This document shows positions 20,341-29,258 of a stretch of DNA of 35,404 nucleotides, piece after piece. How positions within the stretch are numbered: position 1 is the first letter of the stretch; the number at the start of each line of letters is the position of its first letter. The DNA is from Intrasporangium_A sp051961875 (GTDB taxonomy: Bacteria > Actinomycetota > Actinomycetes > Actinomycetales > Dermatophilaceae), in assembly GCF_051961875.1 (NCBI RefSeq), contig NZ_JBQCCV010000019.1, positions 1 through 35,404 on the forward strand, given 5' to 3'. Made by a program: the position numbers and the translations under genes. The notes below the pieces were generated by a model. It did no database searches. It worked only from the letters and a program-made list of their open reading frames with translations, and was not told where the DNA came from.

Positions 20341-22363
20341 CGCGTACCACCCCGATCGTCTCGATGCTGACGTCCGCCGAGGTCACCTCGGCGTAGGACA
20401 GCACTGGCACGCCTGCCGGGGGTGGGGGCACGAGCTTGCGGATGGCGGGGCGCAGGATCGGGGCGCACACGAGGACCGGGGCCTTGCCCGCCGCCTCCGC
20501 TGCTGCGACCGCGGCGCTGAGCGAGGACAGCATCGAGTCGAGCTTCGAGGCGTCCATGACGAGCTGCGTCCCGCCGTCTCCGGGGCGCAGGTCCTGCACG
20601 AGGCTCTGCTCGAGCCCGGGCTCGACGGTGATGACCGACAGCCGCCTCTCATCGGCGAAGCGCGCCACGAGCGCCGGGCCGAGCGCGAGGCGCGCGGCCT
20701 CGATGAGCGACTCGGGGTCCGTCGAGGCCTTGGCGCGTAGCGTGAGCGCCTCGTAGATCCGGGTCAGGTCGTTGATCGGGACCTGCTCGGCGAGCAGTCC
20801 CTGCAGCACGCGGTGCACCTCGGCGAGCGAGAGCAGCGCCGGCGTGAGCTCGTCGACGGCGGCGGGGCTCACGGATCGCACGCCCTCGGTGAGCACTCGC
20901 ACGTCCTCTCGGGAGAGGAGTCGTGCCGCGTGCCCCGTCACGATCGAGGACAGGTGCGTGACGAGGACGCTGACCCGGTCGATGAGGGTGGCCCCGGTCA
21001 TCTCGGCGCTGTGCCGCATCTCGGCCGGGATCCATTTGCCGGCGAGGCCGAAGACCGGCTCGATGATGGCCTGGCCGGGAAGCGCGTCGAGGGCGTCGCC
21101 GAGCGCCAGCAGCTTGCCGCTGGGCGCGACGCCGCGGCCGGCCTCAACACCCGCAACGCGTATCGCGTAGGTCGCCGGGGGGAGGTCGGCGCTGTCCCGG
21201 GGGCGCACCGGCGGGATGACGACACCGAGGTCCATCGCGACGGTATGACGCAGGGACTTGACGCGTCCCAGGAGGTCGTCGGCGGGACCGCCGACGAGAT
21301 CGACGAGGTCGTGGGCAAGGAGGATCTCGAGCGGGTGCACCCGCATCCGTTCGATGATCGCCTGGTTCGGGTCCTGCTCGGCCGCGTCCTCGGCCGAGGC
21401 TCCGCCGACAGCCGCCGCGCCCGCATCGTCCTTCCTGATGACGCGACGTGAGGCGAGGATGAGGACGGCGCCGACGCCGAGGAACGGCAGGGGCGGCATA
21501 CCGGGGATGAGGGCCATCGCGATGGCGGCGGTCCCGGCGATGAGCAGCGCGGTACTCGACTGGGAGAGCTGGACGGAGGCGCTCTTGCCGAGGTCGGCCT
21601 CGGCGTTGGAGCGCGTGACGATCATGCCCGTCGAGACGGCCATGAGCAGGGCCGGGATCTGGGTGACGAGGCCGTCACCGATCGTGAGGAGGCTGTACGT
21701 GTTGAGCGCGTCGGTCAGAGAAAGGCCGCGCTGCACCATGCCGACGCCGATCCCGCCGACGATGTTGACGAGGATGATCACGATGCCGGCGATCGCGTCG
21801 CCCTTGACGAACTTCGAGGCCCCGTCCATGGCGCCGTAGAAGTCGGCCTCCGCGGCGACCTCGGCCCGTCGAGCCCGCGCGACGACGTCGGTGATGAGGC
21901 CGGCGTTGAGGTCCGCGTCGATGGCCATCTGCTTGCCGGGCATCGCGTCGAGGGTGAAGCGCGCGCCCACCTCGGCCACCCGCTCGGCGCCCTTGGTCAC
22001 GACGACGAACTGGATGACGACCAGGATCACGAACACGACCCCGCCGATGATGAGGGAGCCTCCGACGGTGACATGCCCGAACGCCTCGATCACCTTCCCG
22101 GCATACCCCTGGCCCAGCACCAGCCGGGTCGAGGCCACGTTGAGGCCGAGCCGGAAAAGCGTTGCGACGAGCAGGAGCGAGGGGAACACCGAGAAGTCGA
22201 GCGGCCGGTTGACGAACATGCTCGTCAGGAGGATGACGAGCGCCAGGACGATGTTGCACACGATGAGCACGTCCAGCAGCGCCGCCGGGACCGGCACCAC
22301 GAGGAGCAGGACGATGCCGACGATGCCGATCGGCACTGCGAGGCGGGCGACGTCTCGGTTCAC
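20318..22363 (-). CDS. flhA: Flagellar export gate protein FlhA
   Basis: This 681-aa inner-membrane protein forms the nonameric gate of the flagellar type III export apparatus. The N-terminal half holds about eight membrane segments, the first being VPIGIVGIVLLLVVPVPAALLDVLIV. The FHIPEP signature region reads ARFTLDAMPGKQMAIDADLNAG near residue 140. The C-terminal cytoplasmic ring domain (from about 330) docks chaperone-substrate complexes. GTG at 22363 has AGGAGCGC upstream and overlaps the flhB stop (GTGA). Length and order are normal. It is followed by the FlhF-like gene. Confidence 0.97.
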   Translation of the reverse strand: MNRDVARLAVPIGIVGIVLLLVVPVPAALLDVLIVCNIVLALVILLTSMFVNRPLDFSVFPSLLLVATLFRLGLNVASTRLVLGQGYAGKVIEAFGHVTVGGSLIIGGVVFVILVVIQFVVVTKGAERVAEVGARFTLDAMPGKQMAIDADLNAGLITDVVARARRAEVAAEADFYGAMDGASKFVKGDAIAGIVIILVNIVGGIGVGMVQRGLSLTDALNTYSLLTIGDGLVTQIPALLMAVSTGMIVTRSNAEADLGKSASVQLSQSSTALLIAGTAAIAMALIPGMPPLPFLGVGAVLILASRRVIRKDDAGAAAVGGASAEDAAEQDPNQAIIERMRVHPLEILLAHDLVDLVGGPADDLLGRVKSLRHTVAMDLGVVIPPVRPRDSADLPPATYAIRVAGVEAGRGVAPSGKLLALGDALDALPGQAIIEPVFGLAGKWIPAEMRHSAEMTGATLIDRVSVLVTHLSSIVTGHAARLLSREDVRVLTEGVRSVSPAAVDELTPALLSLAEVHRVLQGLLAEQVPINDLTRIYEALTLRAKASTDPESLIEAARLALGPALVARFADERRLSVITVEPGLEQSLVQDLRPGDGGTQLVMDASKLDSMLSSLSAAVAAAEAAGKAPVLVCAPILRPAIRKLVPPPPAGVPVLSYAEVTSADVSIETIGVVRVGSAVPA

Positions 22364-23469
22364 GGGAGCGCTCCTTGTTTCTGGTGCAGGAGGGACCGGC
22401 GCTGGATGGTGTGGACCCCGGCCGCGGAGCCACGGGCCTTGAGGGCCATGACGAAGGCCAACACGCCGGCCACGGCGGTGTAGAACTCGACCGGGATCTC
22501 GTGTCCGACGTCGCAGGCGGCATGCAGGGCCCGGGCCAGGGGGACGTCCCGGACCATCGGCACCCGCTCCTTCTCGGCCTCCTCACGGATGCGGGCGGCG
22601 ACCGTCCCGGCACCCTTGGCCACGATCCGCGGCGCCGACTTGCCCGGCTCGTACTTCAGGGCGACTGCGACGTGGGTCGGGTTGACCAGGACCACGTCGG
22701 CGCCGGCCACAGCGGCGATCATCCGGTTGCGCGACATGGCGAGCTGGCGGGACCGTCGGTGCGACCGCACCAGCGGGTCGCCCTCGCTCGTCTTGGTCTC
22801 CTCCTTGACCTCGCGCTTGGTCATCCGGGTCTTCGAGCGGTTCCGGCGCATGACGACGGCGACGTCCGCTGCCGCGAGCAGGATGCCGGCCGCGACCGCG
22901 TAGCGGAGGAGGGAGGCGGCACCGTCACCGGCCGCCGCGAGCAGGCCCGACACCGGCAGGCCCCCCGCCGAGAGGAGGAGCGGGACGAGGCTCTGCACGA
23001 CGTTCCACAGCACGATGCCGACGACGGTGGTCTTGGCGAGCGCCTTCACCCCGCCCCACAGCGCCTGTCGCCCGAACATCCGCTTGACGCCCTCAAGCAG
23101 GTTGAAGTGCTTGAAGGACGGGGCGAAGCGCTTCGGGTGGACACCGCCCTGGAGGGCCGCGCCGGCGAGCACGGCCGCGAAGACGGCGCCGAGGAGCGGC
23201 AGCAGCGTGCCGGTGATGGAGCCGAGACCGTCGGTGAGCGCGGCGAGCGCCCTCCCCGGCTCGGGGTCGGCGACGATCGAGGTGACCGCAAACACCTGGG
23301 CAGCGCCGGCGTCGGCGCCCTTCGAGACGGTGAGCGGGAGCATGGCGGCGCCGAGGCCGACGGCGAGCCAGGCGGTCAGGTCCTGCGAGCGCGAGAGCTG
23401 GCCCTTGGAGCGGACCTCGCGCATCCGCTTGTCGGTGGCCTTCTCGGTGCGCTCCTGCGCTTCCGCCAT
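22360..23469 (-). CDS. flhB: Flagellar export switch protein FlhB
   Basis: This 369-aa protein starts ERTEKATDKRMREVRSKGQ, a classic FlhB N-terminus. It has four membrane segments and then the cytoplasmic linker RMTKREVKEETKTSEGDP. The autocleavage site NPTH is at residues 263-266 in DVVLVNPTHVAVALKYE; cleavage between Asn and Pro switches export from hook to filament substrates. The C-terminal extension after ALKARG is about 24 residues. ATG at 23469 overlaps the fliR stop (TGATG). All key residues are intact. Confidence 0.97.
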   Translation of the reverse strand: MAEAQERTEKATDKRMREVRSKGQLSRSQDLTAWLAVGLGAAMLPLTVSKGADAGAAQVFAVTSIVADPEPGRALAALTDGLGSITGTLLPLLGAVFAAVLAGAALQGGVHPKRFAPSFKHFNLLEGVKRMFGRQALWGGVKALAKTTVVGIVLWNVVQSLVPLLLSAGGLPVSGLLAAAGDGAASLLRYAVAAGILLAAADVAVVMRRNRSKTRMTKREVKEETKTSEGDPLVRSHRRSRQLAMSRNRMIAAVAGADVVLVNPTHVAVALKYEPGKSAPRIVAKGAGTVAARIREEAEKERVPMVRDVPLARALHAACDVGHEIPVEFYTAVAGVLAFVMALKARGSAAGVHTIQRRSLLHQKQGALP

Positions 23470-24239
23470 CAGCCCACCCCCAGCAGCAGCCGCGCGCCGT
23501 CGTGGGCGAGCGCGGAGACGATCCGCGGGAGCGCCAGGAACATCACACCGGCGAGCCCGAGCGAGATGAACACCTTCAGCGGGAAGCCCATCTGGAAGGC
23601 GTTGAGGGCCGGAGCGACGCGGGTCAACAGCCCGAGGCCGGCGTCGGCCAGGAAGAGCACGGCCATGAGCGGACCCGCGATCTGGACCGCCGAGACGAAC
23701 ATGCCGGACACGGCCCCGGTCATCGCCTCGACCGGACGGGCCAGGTCGAACCCGCCCCCCAGTGGGATGGCGGTCACCGTGCCGGCGAGCCCGGCGATGA
23801 TGAGCTGGTAGCCATCCGAGCTGAAGAGGAGCGCCAGGGCGGCCATCTGGATCAGCCGGGTGAACTGCGCTCCGTTGACCATGCTCTGCGGGTCGTAGCC
23901 CTGCGCCATCTGGAAGCCGCCGGTGAGGTCCATCAGCGACCCCGCGGACTGGATGGCGGCGAACACGAGGTAGACGAGGAAGCCGAGGGCGAATCCGGTG
24001 ACCAGCTCGAGGATGAGACCCGTGACGAACCGGGCCGTATCGGTGGGGACGTAGTGGGCGCCGGCCCGGGCGGAGACGGCGAGGCCGAGGCCGACCCCGA
24101 GCATCCCCTTGATCCGGGCCGGGAATGCGCGGTGGGCGAACGGCGGCGCGATGAAGAGGAACGCCGTCATCCGCACGGTCGCGAGCAGGGCGGCCTCGGC
24201 CCACGCCTGGTCGAGGGGGATCGTCATGCCGGTCCTCAC
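23469..24239 (-). CDS. fliR: Flagellar export protein FliR
   Basis: This 256-aa integral membrane protein of the export gate (FliP5-FliQ4-FliR1 assembly) has about six hydrophobic segments, including AFLFIAPPF and FALGFLVYLVFAAIQSAGSLMDL. The IRPP-like position is represented by FAHRAFPARIKGMLGVGLGL near residue 35. The start is GTG at 24239, overlapping fliQ by 4 nt; ATG four codons later would also work. It lies in the standard fliP-Q-R-flhB-flhA order. Confidence 0.95.
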   Translation of the reverse strand: MRTGMTIPLDQAWAEAALLATVRMTAFLFIAPPFAHRAFPARIKGMLGVGLGLAVSARAGAHYVPTDTARFVTGLILELVTGFALGFLVYLVFAAIQSAGSLMDLTGGFQMAQGYDPQSMVNGAQFTRLIQMAALALLFSSDGYQLIIAGLAGTVTAIPLGGGFDLARPVEAMTGAVSGMFVSAVQIAGPLMAVLFLADAGLGLLTRVAPALNAFQMGFPLKVFISLGLAGVMFLALPRIVSALAHDGARLLLGVG

Positions 24240-24511
24240 GCCATCCCGAGCAGGCCCGGGATGCGGGTGAAGAGGTCGCTCGTGAAGGCGACCATCTCGG
24301 AGATCATCCAGTGCCCGCAGACGACGAGCGCGATGGCGACCCCGACCGCCTTCGGCACGAAGGAGAGGGTGACCTCCTGCAGCTGCGTGATGGACTGCAC
24401 GAGCGAGACCGCGAGGCCGACGACGAGGGACGTCAGGAGCACGGGAGCGGCGAGCTTGGCCGCCGTCTCGAGGCCCTGGAGCAGGATGTCCAGGACGGCC
24501 GAGGTGTTCAT
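24236..24511 (-). CDS. fliQ: Flagellar export protein FliQ
   Basis: This 91-aa protein has two membrane helices (LAAPVLLTSLVVGLAVSLVQ and AVGVAIALVVCGHWMI) joined by SITQLQEVTLSFVPK, the family hallmark. It packs around FliP and FliR in the export gate. The length equals the usual 89-90. ATG at 24511 overlaps the fliP stop (ATGA). Confidence 0.96.
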   Translation of the reverse strand: MNTSAVLDILLQGLETAAKLAAPVLLTSLVVGLAVSLVQSITQLQEVTLSFVPKAVGVAIALVVCGHWMISEMVAFTSDLFTRIPGLLGMA

Positions 24512-25407
24512 GTCGGACCGCCCTGGTAGCTCTGGATGAGCGCGGTGATGATGAGGCCCCAGCCGTCCACGAGGATGAAGAGCAGGATCTTGAACGGCAG
24601 CGAGATCATGACCGGCGGGAGCATCATCATGCCCATCGACATCAGCGCCGCGGACACGACGAGGTCGATGATCAGGAACGGGATGAAGATGACGAACCCG
24701 ATGATGAACGCGGCCCGGAGCTCGGAGATCATGAACGCCGGGATGAGCGTCTGCAGCGGGGTGGATTCGGGGGTGGCCGGATTGTCGATCCCCGCCGCCC
24801 GGGACATGAGCGCGATGTCCTCCTGACGGGTGTGGGCGAGCATGAAGTGCGAGAGCGGGTCCGCGGCCGCGCTCAGGGCCTGCCCGAAGTCGATGTGGCC
24901 GCCGAGATAGGGCTGGACGGCCAGCGTGTTCACGTCGGTGAGGACGGGCCACATGATGAACACCGAGAGGAACAGGGTCAGGCCCGCGAGGACCTGGTTC
25001 GGCGGCACCGAGGCGAGCCCGAGGGCGTTGCGGGTCATGGCCAGCACCACGAAGATCTTCGTGAACGACGACATCATGAGCAGCAGCGCGGGAGCGACCG
25101 AGAGCAGGGTGATCCCGATGAGGGTCACGACCGCCGACGAGGGCGCGTTGTCCGGCGCGTTGATCTGCAGGTTGATGCCTCCGCCGCCGTCCGCGCCCGG
25201 GTCGGCGGGCGTCGTCGGGTCCGCGGGCAGCATGGGGCCGAGGTGGGTGAGCGAGGCGGCCTGCGCGCGAAGCTCGGCGGCGTGGCCCGCCGACGCGGCG
25301 GCGACCAGCATCACCCCCGCGGCGAGGAGCACGAGCGCCGCGAGCATGAGGACGCGGCGCGCCCCGTGGCCACGACGGTATGCCGCAGTCCCCCCGGCCG
25401 CGATCAC
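24508..25407 (-). CDS. fliP: Flagellar export protein FliP
   Basis: This 299-aa export gate subunit carries a signal-peptide-like N-terminus (RRVLMLAALVLLAAGVMLVAAASAGHA), as FliP proteins do. After a Pro/Gly-rich spacer comes the conserved core: TLLSVAPALLLMMSSFTK, RNALGLASVPPNQVLAGLTL, TPLQTLIPAFMISELRAAF and MGMMMLPPVMISLPFKILLF. GTG at 25407 is used because it overlaps the fliO stop (GTGA), the rule in this cluster; the frame is open 14 codons further. The spacer between signal and core (about residues 48-82) appears longer than in enterobacterial FliP. Confidence 0.95.
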   Translation of the reverse strand: MIAAGGTAAYRRGHGARRVLMLAALVLLAAGVMLVAAASAGHAAELRAQAASLTHLGPMLPADPTTPADPGADGGGGINLQINAPDNAPSSAVVTLIGITLLSVAPALLLMMSSFTKIFVVLAMTRNALGLASVPPNQVLAGLTLFLSVFIMWPVLTDVNTLAVQPYLGGHIDFGQALSAAADPLSHFMLAHTRQEDIALMSRAAGIDNPATPESTPLQTLIPAFMISELRAAFIIGFVIFIPFLIIDLVVSAALMSMGMMMLPPVMISLPFKILLFILVDGWGLIITALIQSYQGGPT

Positions 25408-25910
25408 GGTCGCCAGCCGGCCCTGAGCGTCCCCGCCGCGAGCCGCCACGTGCCCGGGTCGAGGATCGAACCGCTCGTCGGGGAGCCGAGCAGGCCGACG
25501 CTACGCCGACGAGACGCGAGCTCCGCCTCGAAGGACGCCTGCCGGATGGCGCGCCGGGTGGGCAGCTCGCCGCCCGGCCCGACCGGCAGCGGGATCAGCT
25601 CCGCCTCCGCCTCGTGACGCAGCGACGCGGCCTCATGCGGCAGCGACGCGACCGGTTCCGCTGCCGGGGTCTCCCCGGTGTGCAGGACGTTGATGCCGTG
25701 TTCGGTGACACCGAGCAGGAACCGCTTCCCGTCCGTGTCGAGGAGGACCACCGAGGCCTTCGGGCCCACCGTCTGCCGGGCCACGACGCTGAGCGACCGG
25801 GCCTTCGCCGCCGGGCTCCCGTTGCGGACGCGACGGTAGGCCAGCCACATGAGGCCGAAGACCGCCCCAAGTGAGAGAAGAACCCGCAGGCCCAGGATCA
25901 GCGAGTCCAT
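25404..25910 (-). CDS. fliO: Flagellar biosynthesis protein FliO
   Basis: This 168-aa protein has one N-terminal membrane segment (LILGLRVLLSLGAVFGLMWL) and the small beta domain typical of FliO: LSVVARQTVGPKASVVLLD, then GKRFLLGVTEHGINVLHTG. FliO is a scaffold for FliP ring assembly. The C-terminal 80 residues are variable and Arg/Glu-rich. ATG at 25910 directly follows the fliN stop codon with no gap. Confidence 0.9.
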   Translation of the reverse strand: MDSLILGLRVLLSLGAVFGLMWLAYRRVRNGSPAAKARSLSVVARQTVGPKASVVLLDTDGKRFLLGVTEHGINVLHTGETPAAEPVASLPHEAASLRHEAEAELIPLPVGPGGELPTRRAIRQASFEAELASRRRSVGLLGSPTSGSILDPGTWRLAAGTLRAGWRP

Positions 25911-26633
25911 TCAGAGCCGGGCCTCGGCGGCGTCGAGGATCCTCGAGATGCGGACGGCGTAGTCCTGGTCGACGACGACCACCTCGCCCAGCGCGATCCG
26001 GCGCCCGTTGAGCAGCACATCGACCGGCGCCCCGGCCGAACGGTCGAGCTCGACGACCGTGCCCGGTTCCATCGACAAGGCCTCTCGGACGCTCATCCGG
26101 GTCCGGCCGATCTCGACCGTGAGCGCCATCTCCACGTCCTGGATCCGCCGCAGGCGCCCGGCGAAGGACGCGCCAGCGGCCGGCGCCGAAGCCGGTGCCC
26201 CGGCCACGCCTCGGCGCACCGCGAACCAGCCAAACGGGGCGATCCCGTCCGAGATCTCGAAGACGGCCGTCCAGCCGGCGGCGTTGCCGTCGTGGCCCGC
26301 GCCCCCACTGCCCGCGAGAACGCCCGCAGGGTCTCCCTCGACCAGTTCGGAGAGCACGCCCTCACCGAGCGCGGCCGCGGCACGTTCAAGAGCCGGGCGC
26401 AGCACCGCTGTGGCGCGGGCGTCCGGGCCGCCACCGGCCTCGGCCACGAATGCGAGGTCCAGCACGACGAGCACGAGGTCTGCCGGCTGAGGGCCGACCA
26501 GGGACGCCGCGACGACCGCGGCGGGCGACCGCCCGGCCACGACCTCGGCGCCCACCTCACCGAGCACGCGAAGGCCGGGGACGGGAAGGGACGCGGCGAG
26601 GTGTTCGGCGGCGGCGAGGGCTGCAGTGCTCAC
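25911..26633 (-). CDS. fliN: Flagellar motor switch protein FliN with long N-terminal region
   Basis: This 240-aa protein has a C-terminal SpoA domain at about residues 160-238 (IQDVEMALTVEIGRTRMSV, REALSMEPGTVVELDRSAG, DVLLNGRRIALGEVVVVD), which is the whole of classical FliN. The preceding 155 residues, Ala/Gly-rich with LVLVVLDLAFVAEA and PALERAAAALGEGVLSEL, look like a CheC-related or FliY-type region, but no clear phosphatase D/S-x3-E-x2-N motif is seen. It forms the lower C-ring with FliM. GTG at 26633 overlaps the fliM stop (GTGA). Confidence 0.92.
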   Translation of the reverse strand: MSTAALAAAEHLAASLPVPGLRVLGEVGAEVVAGRSPAAVVAASLVGPQPADLVLVVLDLAFVAEAGGGPDARATAVLRPALERAAAALGEGVLSELVEGDPAGVLAGSGGAGHDGNAAGWTAVFEISDGIAPFGWFAVRRGVAGAPASAPAAGASFAGRLRRIQDVEMALTVEIGRTRMSVREALSMEPGTVVELDRSAGAPVDVLLNGRRIALGEVVVVDQDYAVRISRILDAAEARL

Positions 26634-27604
26634 GGACGGCTCTCCTGGCTCGGGGCAGATGGATCGGTAAGGGCTGGGACGGCGCGTGCCGGGGTGGACC
26701 GGCCGGGCGGATCGCCGTCAGGTGGTGCCGGTGTGAGGGACACGATCTGGGCGGCCGCGCGGGTGCCGGTGCGGACCACCATCGCTCGTGCGAGCTCGAG
26801 CCCGCCCACGGTGACCCGGAACGGCTCCCGCGAGTGGTGCGGCAGAGGGAGGACGTCGCCGACCCGGAGGCTGAGGACCTGCTCAGGGGTCACGGCGGTC
26901 GGCAGCAGCCGGACGGCGACGTCCACGGGCACTTCGCCGATCTGGTGGCCGACGAGCTCGGCGGCGTTGTCGCTGCTGGCCATCGGGTTGACCGCTCCCA
27001 GCTGCGGCAGGAGGGTGTCCGCGGGGATCGCCAGCGTCATGACCGAGGTCGTCTCCCCCACCTGCAAGGTGAAGGTGACGACGACCATGAGGTCCGACGT
27101 CGCCGCGGCCTGGGCGAACTGGGAGTTGTGCTGGATCGACTCCACCCGCGGCTCCTCGGGCAGGAGCGGGCCCAGGGAGTAGACGAGGACGTCGAGCGCT
27201 TCGTCGATGAGGGCCTTGACGAGAGCGTTCTCGATCGGGGTGAACTTCCGCTCCAGCCCTGGCTTGTCGGAGTGCCCACCCAGCATCCGGGCGATCCAGC
27301 CCAGCGCCGCCGGGGTGGGGAACTGGACGACCATCTTCGCGGCGGTGGCGTCGAGGACGCAGCGGACCATGCACGTCACCGTCGGCAGGGAAGCGACGTA
27401 CTCGTCATACGTCTGCACGATGACCGACTCGGTGGTGGCGGTGGACTTCGCGCGGACCTTCGCGGTGAGCTGGGTCCCCCACTGGCGGGCGAACGAGTCG
27501 AAGGCCGCCTCGAGGATGCGGCTGTGCTCGCGCGCCAGCGTGGTGGGACGCCGGAAGTCATAGGGCTCGACCACCCTGCGTTCGGGAGCGCCGAGGTCCT
27601 GCAC
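26630..27604 (-). CDS. fliM: Flagellar motor switch protein FliM, without the usual N-terminal CheY peptide
   Basis: This 324-aa protein has the FliM middle domain (YDFRRPTTLAREHSRILEAAF, GHSDKPGLERKFTPIENALV, AVNPMASSDNAAELVGHQIG) and a C-terminal SpoA domain (VPVDVAVRLLPTAVTPEQVL). It links the C-ring to CheY signalling and sets rotation direction. The LSQxEIDALL peptide that normally opens FliM is absent; the chain starts QDLGAPERRVVEP. GTG at 27604 is used as AGGGA lies 7 nt upstream; GTG at 27610 is an alternative that would be nearly leaderless from the promoter just upstream. The 47-nt gap from motB carries that promoter. Confidence 0.94.
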   Translation of the reverse strand: MQDLGAPERRVVEPYDFRRPTTLAREHSRILEAAFDSFARQWGTQLTAKVRAKSTATTESVIVQTYDEYVASLPTVTCMVRCVLDATAAKMVVQFPTPAALGWIARMLGGHSDKPGLERKFTPIENALVKALIDEALDVLVYSLGPLLPEEPRVESIQHNSQFAQAAATSDLMVVVTFTLQVGETTSVMTLAIPADTLLPQLGAVNPMASSDNAAELVGHQIGEVPVDVAVRLLPTAVTPEQVLSLRVGDVLPLPHHSREPFRVTVGGLELARAMVVRTGTRAAAQIVSLTPAPPDGDPPGRSTPARAVPALTDPSAPSQESRP

Positions 27605-27618
27605 AGTCACGTCCCTGA

Positions 27619-27647
27619 CTATCGGCAGGGCCGGCAGGGCGGTAAGG
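27619..27647 (-). promoter_or_regulatory. Sigma-28-like promoter upstream of fliM
   Basis: On the minus strand CCTTAC (27647-27642), a 15-nt spacer and GCCGATAG (27626-27619) match the flagellar sigma-28 pattern (TAAA-N15-GCCGATAA) at the -10 box and in spacing. It lies in the motB-fliM gap, and the start would be within a few nt of the fliM start codon. The same CCTTAC-N15-GCCGATAG occurs at 29607-29635. Confidence 0.7.
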
Positions 27648-27651
27648 CGGC

Positions 27652-28449
27652 CTATGGTCTCCGCGCCTGCGCCTTGAGCGCCTCTGGGATGAGCACGCGG
27701 ACCTGCTCCGGCTGGTCTGACAGCACGACGATGTCGACGCGCCGGTTCTGCCGGTAGTCGGCGTCGCTCGTGCCCTTGCGGGCGGGTCGCGACGACCCGT
27801 AGCCGGTGGCGCCGATCCGCTCCCCCGGCAGGCCGCCCCGCTCGACCATCACCCGCGCGACCTTGGTCGCCCGCTCCGCGGAGAGCTCCCACACCGAGGG
27901 GTATGCCGTGATGAGGTTCGCCGCGTGCCCCTCGACCGAGACCTGCAGCCGGGTGCGCACGATGACGGGGGTGATGGTCGTGAGGATCCGGTTGGCGCGC
28001 GCGGTGAGCGCCGAGCTGTCGGGACTGAAGAAGGTCTGCGAACCGATGAGCCGGACGGTGAGTCCGCGTTGGTCGATGTGGAACTGCACGTCATGGTTCA
28101 GGCCCTGTGCCGCGAGCCGCTGATCCATCTCCTTCATCACCGCGGTGAGGCGCTCCACCTCCTTGACGGCCAGAGCCAGGGGGGCGAACCCCTCATCGTC
28201 CTTGTTCGCGAGCGCGGGAGGGACGACGGTCCCCTCGGCCGTGTCGACGGTCTGCGACACCGACGCCCCGAAACCGGTCGCGAGAGAGTTGCGGAGCTTC
28301 TCGAACCGCTCCTGGTCCACCGACGACATGGCATAGAGGACCACGAAGAGGCAGAACAGGACCGTGATCATGTCCATGTAGGACACGGCCCAGCGTTCGT
28401 CGACGTGGAAGGGCTCGGGCTCACGGCGCGGCCGGCGCCGGCGCGTCAT
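27652..28449 (-). CDS. motB: Stator protein MotB
   Basis: This 265-aa protein has a basic tail, one membrane segment (SYMDMITVLFCLFVVLYAM) carrying the proton-accepting Asp26, a linker, and a C-terminal OmpA-like domain (VEGHAANLITAYPSVWELS, ERATKVARVMVERGGLPGER, NRRVDIVV) that grips peptidoglycan. It forms the proton-driven stator with MotA. ATG at 28449 overlaps the motA stop (ATGA). The stop is followed by the gap with the fliM promoter. Confidence 0.96.
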   Translation of the reverse strand: MTRRRRPRREPEPFHVDERWAVSYMDMITVLFCLFVVLYAMSSVDQERFEKLRNSLATGFGASVSQTVDTAEGTVVPPALANKDDEGFAPLALAVKEVERLTAVMKEMDQRLAAQGLNHDVQFHIDQRGLTVRLIGSQTFFSPDSSALTARANRILTTITPVIVRTRLQVSVEGHAANLITAYPSVWELSAERATKVARVMVERGGLPGERIGATGYGSSRPARKGTSDADYRQNRRVDIVVLSDQPEQVRVLIPEALKAQARRP

Positions 28450-29246
28450 GCGGCGGCCCTCACCTTCTCCTTCGCGTCCGCCCGTCCGCCGCCCTTGACC
28501 TCGTGCTCGGGCACCATGGCGCGCAGGCGGTCCGCGAGCAGCATGGGCTGGGCGCCACTCTGCACCGCGAGGACGCCCTCCATGACGAGGTTCATCCGCT
28601 CGATCTCGAGCTCCGAGAGGCGTGCGATCCGGGCGGAGAGGGGCAGCCAGATGAAGTTGGCCGACAGCAGCCCCCACAGTGTCGCCACGAAGGCGCTCGC
28701 GATCATCGGACCGAGTGAGGACGGATCCGAGAGGTTCTCGAGGACGTGCGTGAGGGAGACGACCGTCCCAACGATGCCCATGGTCGGGGCGTAGCCGCCC
28801 AGCGCAGCGAAGAACTTCGAGTTCGCGTGGTCCGCACGGGACTTCGTGGCGATCTCGTCCTCCATGAGGATGCGCAGCTCCTCGGGGTCCGTGCCGTCGG
28901 CGACGTTCTGGAGCGCACGTGAGAGGAAGGGGTCCTTGCTGTCGGTCGCCTCGGCCTCCAACGCGAGCAGCCCCTCGGCGCGGGCCTTCTCGGCCAGCCC
29001 GATGATCCGCTCGATGCTCTCCTGCGGTTTCGGCGCGCGGCCGAGGAAGGCCCTGGGCACGGCCCGGAAGGCGTTCAGGGTGTCCTTGAGGGTGTTGCCC
29101 GCGAGGCCGACGGCGATCGTGGCGCCGAAGACGAGGATCATCGGCGGGGGCAGGATGAGGGCGGCGACGCTGGCTCCCTCGAGCGTCACGAGAGCGGCGA
29201 CCGAGGCGAAGGCCAGCACGAGGCCGATGATGAGTGAGGGATCCAT
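28446..29246 (-). CDS. motA: Stator protein MotA
   Basis: This 266-aa membrane protein has four membrane helices: LIIGLVLAFASVAALVTL, ALILPPPMILVFGATIAVGL, YAPTMGIVGTVVSLTHVL and IASAFVATLWGLLSANFIWL. The large cytoplasmic loop (about residues 55-150) includes SIERIIGLAEKARAEGLLAL with charged residues that contact FliG. The gene lies 12 nt after flbD and overlaps motB by 4 nt. Gate prolines and TM3/TM4 glycines of the family are present. Confidence 0.96.
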   Translation of the reverse strand: MDPSLIIGLVLAFASVAALVTLEGASVAALILPPPMILVFGATIAVGLAGNTLKDTLNAFRAVPRAFLGRAPKPQESIERIIGLAEKARAEGLLALEAEATDSKDPFLSRALQNVADGTDPEELRILMEDEIATKSRADHANSKFFAALGGYAPTMGIVGTVVSLTHVLENLSDPSSLGPMIASAFVATLWGLLSANFIWLPLSARIARLSELEIERMNLVMEGVLAVQSGAQPMLLADRLRAMVPEHEVKGGGRADAKEKVRAAA

Positions 29247-29258
29247 GGGGCAGCGCTC

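Noticed and set aside
22375..23811. Long plus-strand ORF opposite flhB and fliR
   Set aside because: It is antisense to two unmistakable flagellar genes, rich in Arg/Gly/His, and lacks a ribosome binding site and recognisable motifs.
26195..27757. 520-codon plus-strand ORF opposite fliM and fliN
   Set aside because: It is a GC-driven open frame antisense to clear FliM/FliN coding sequence.
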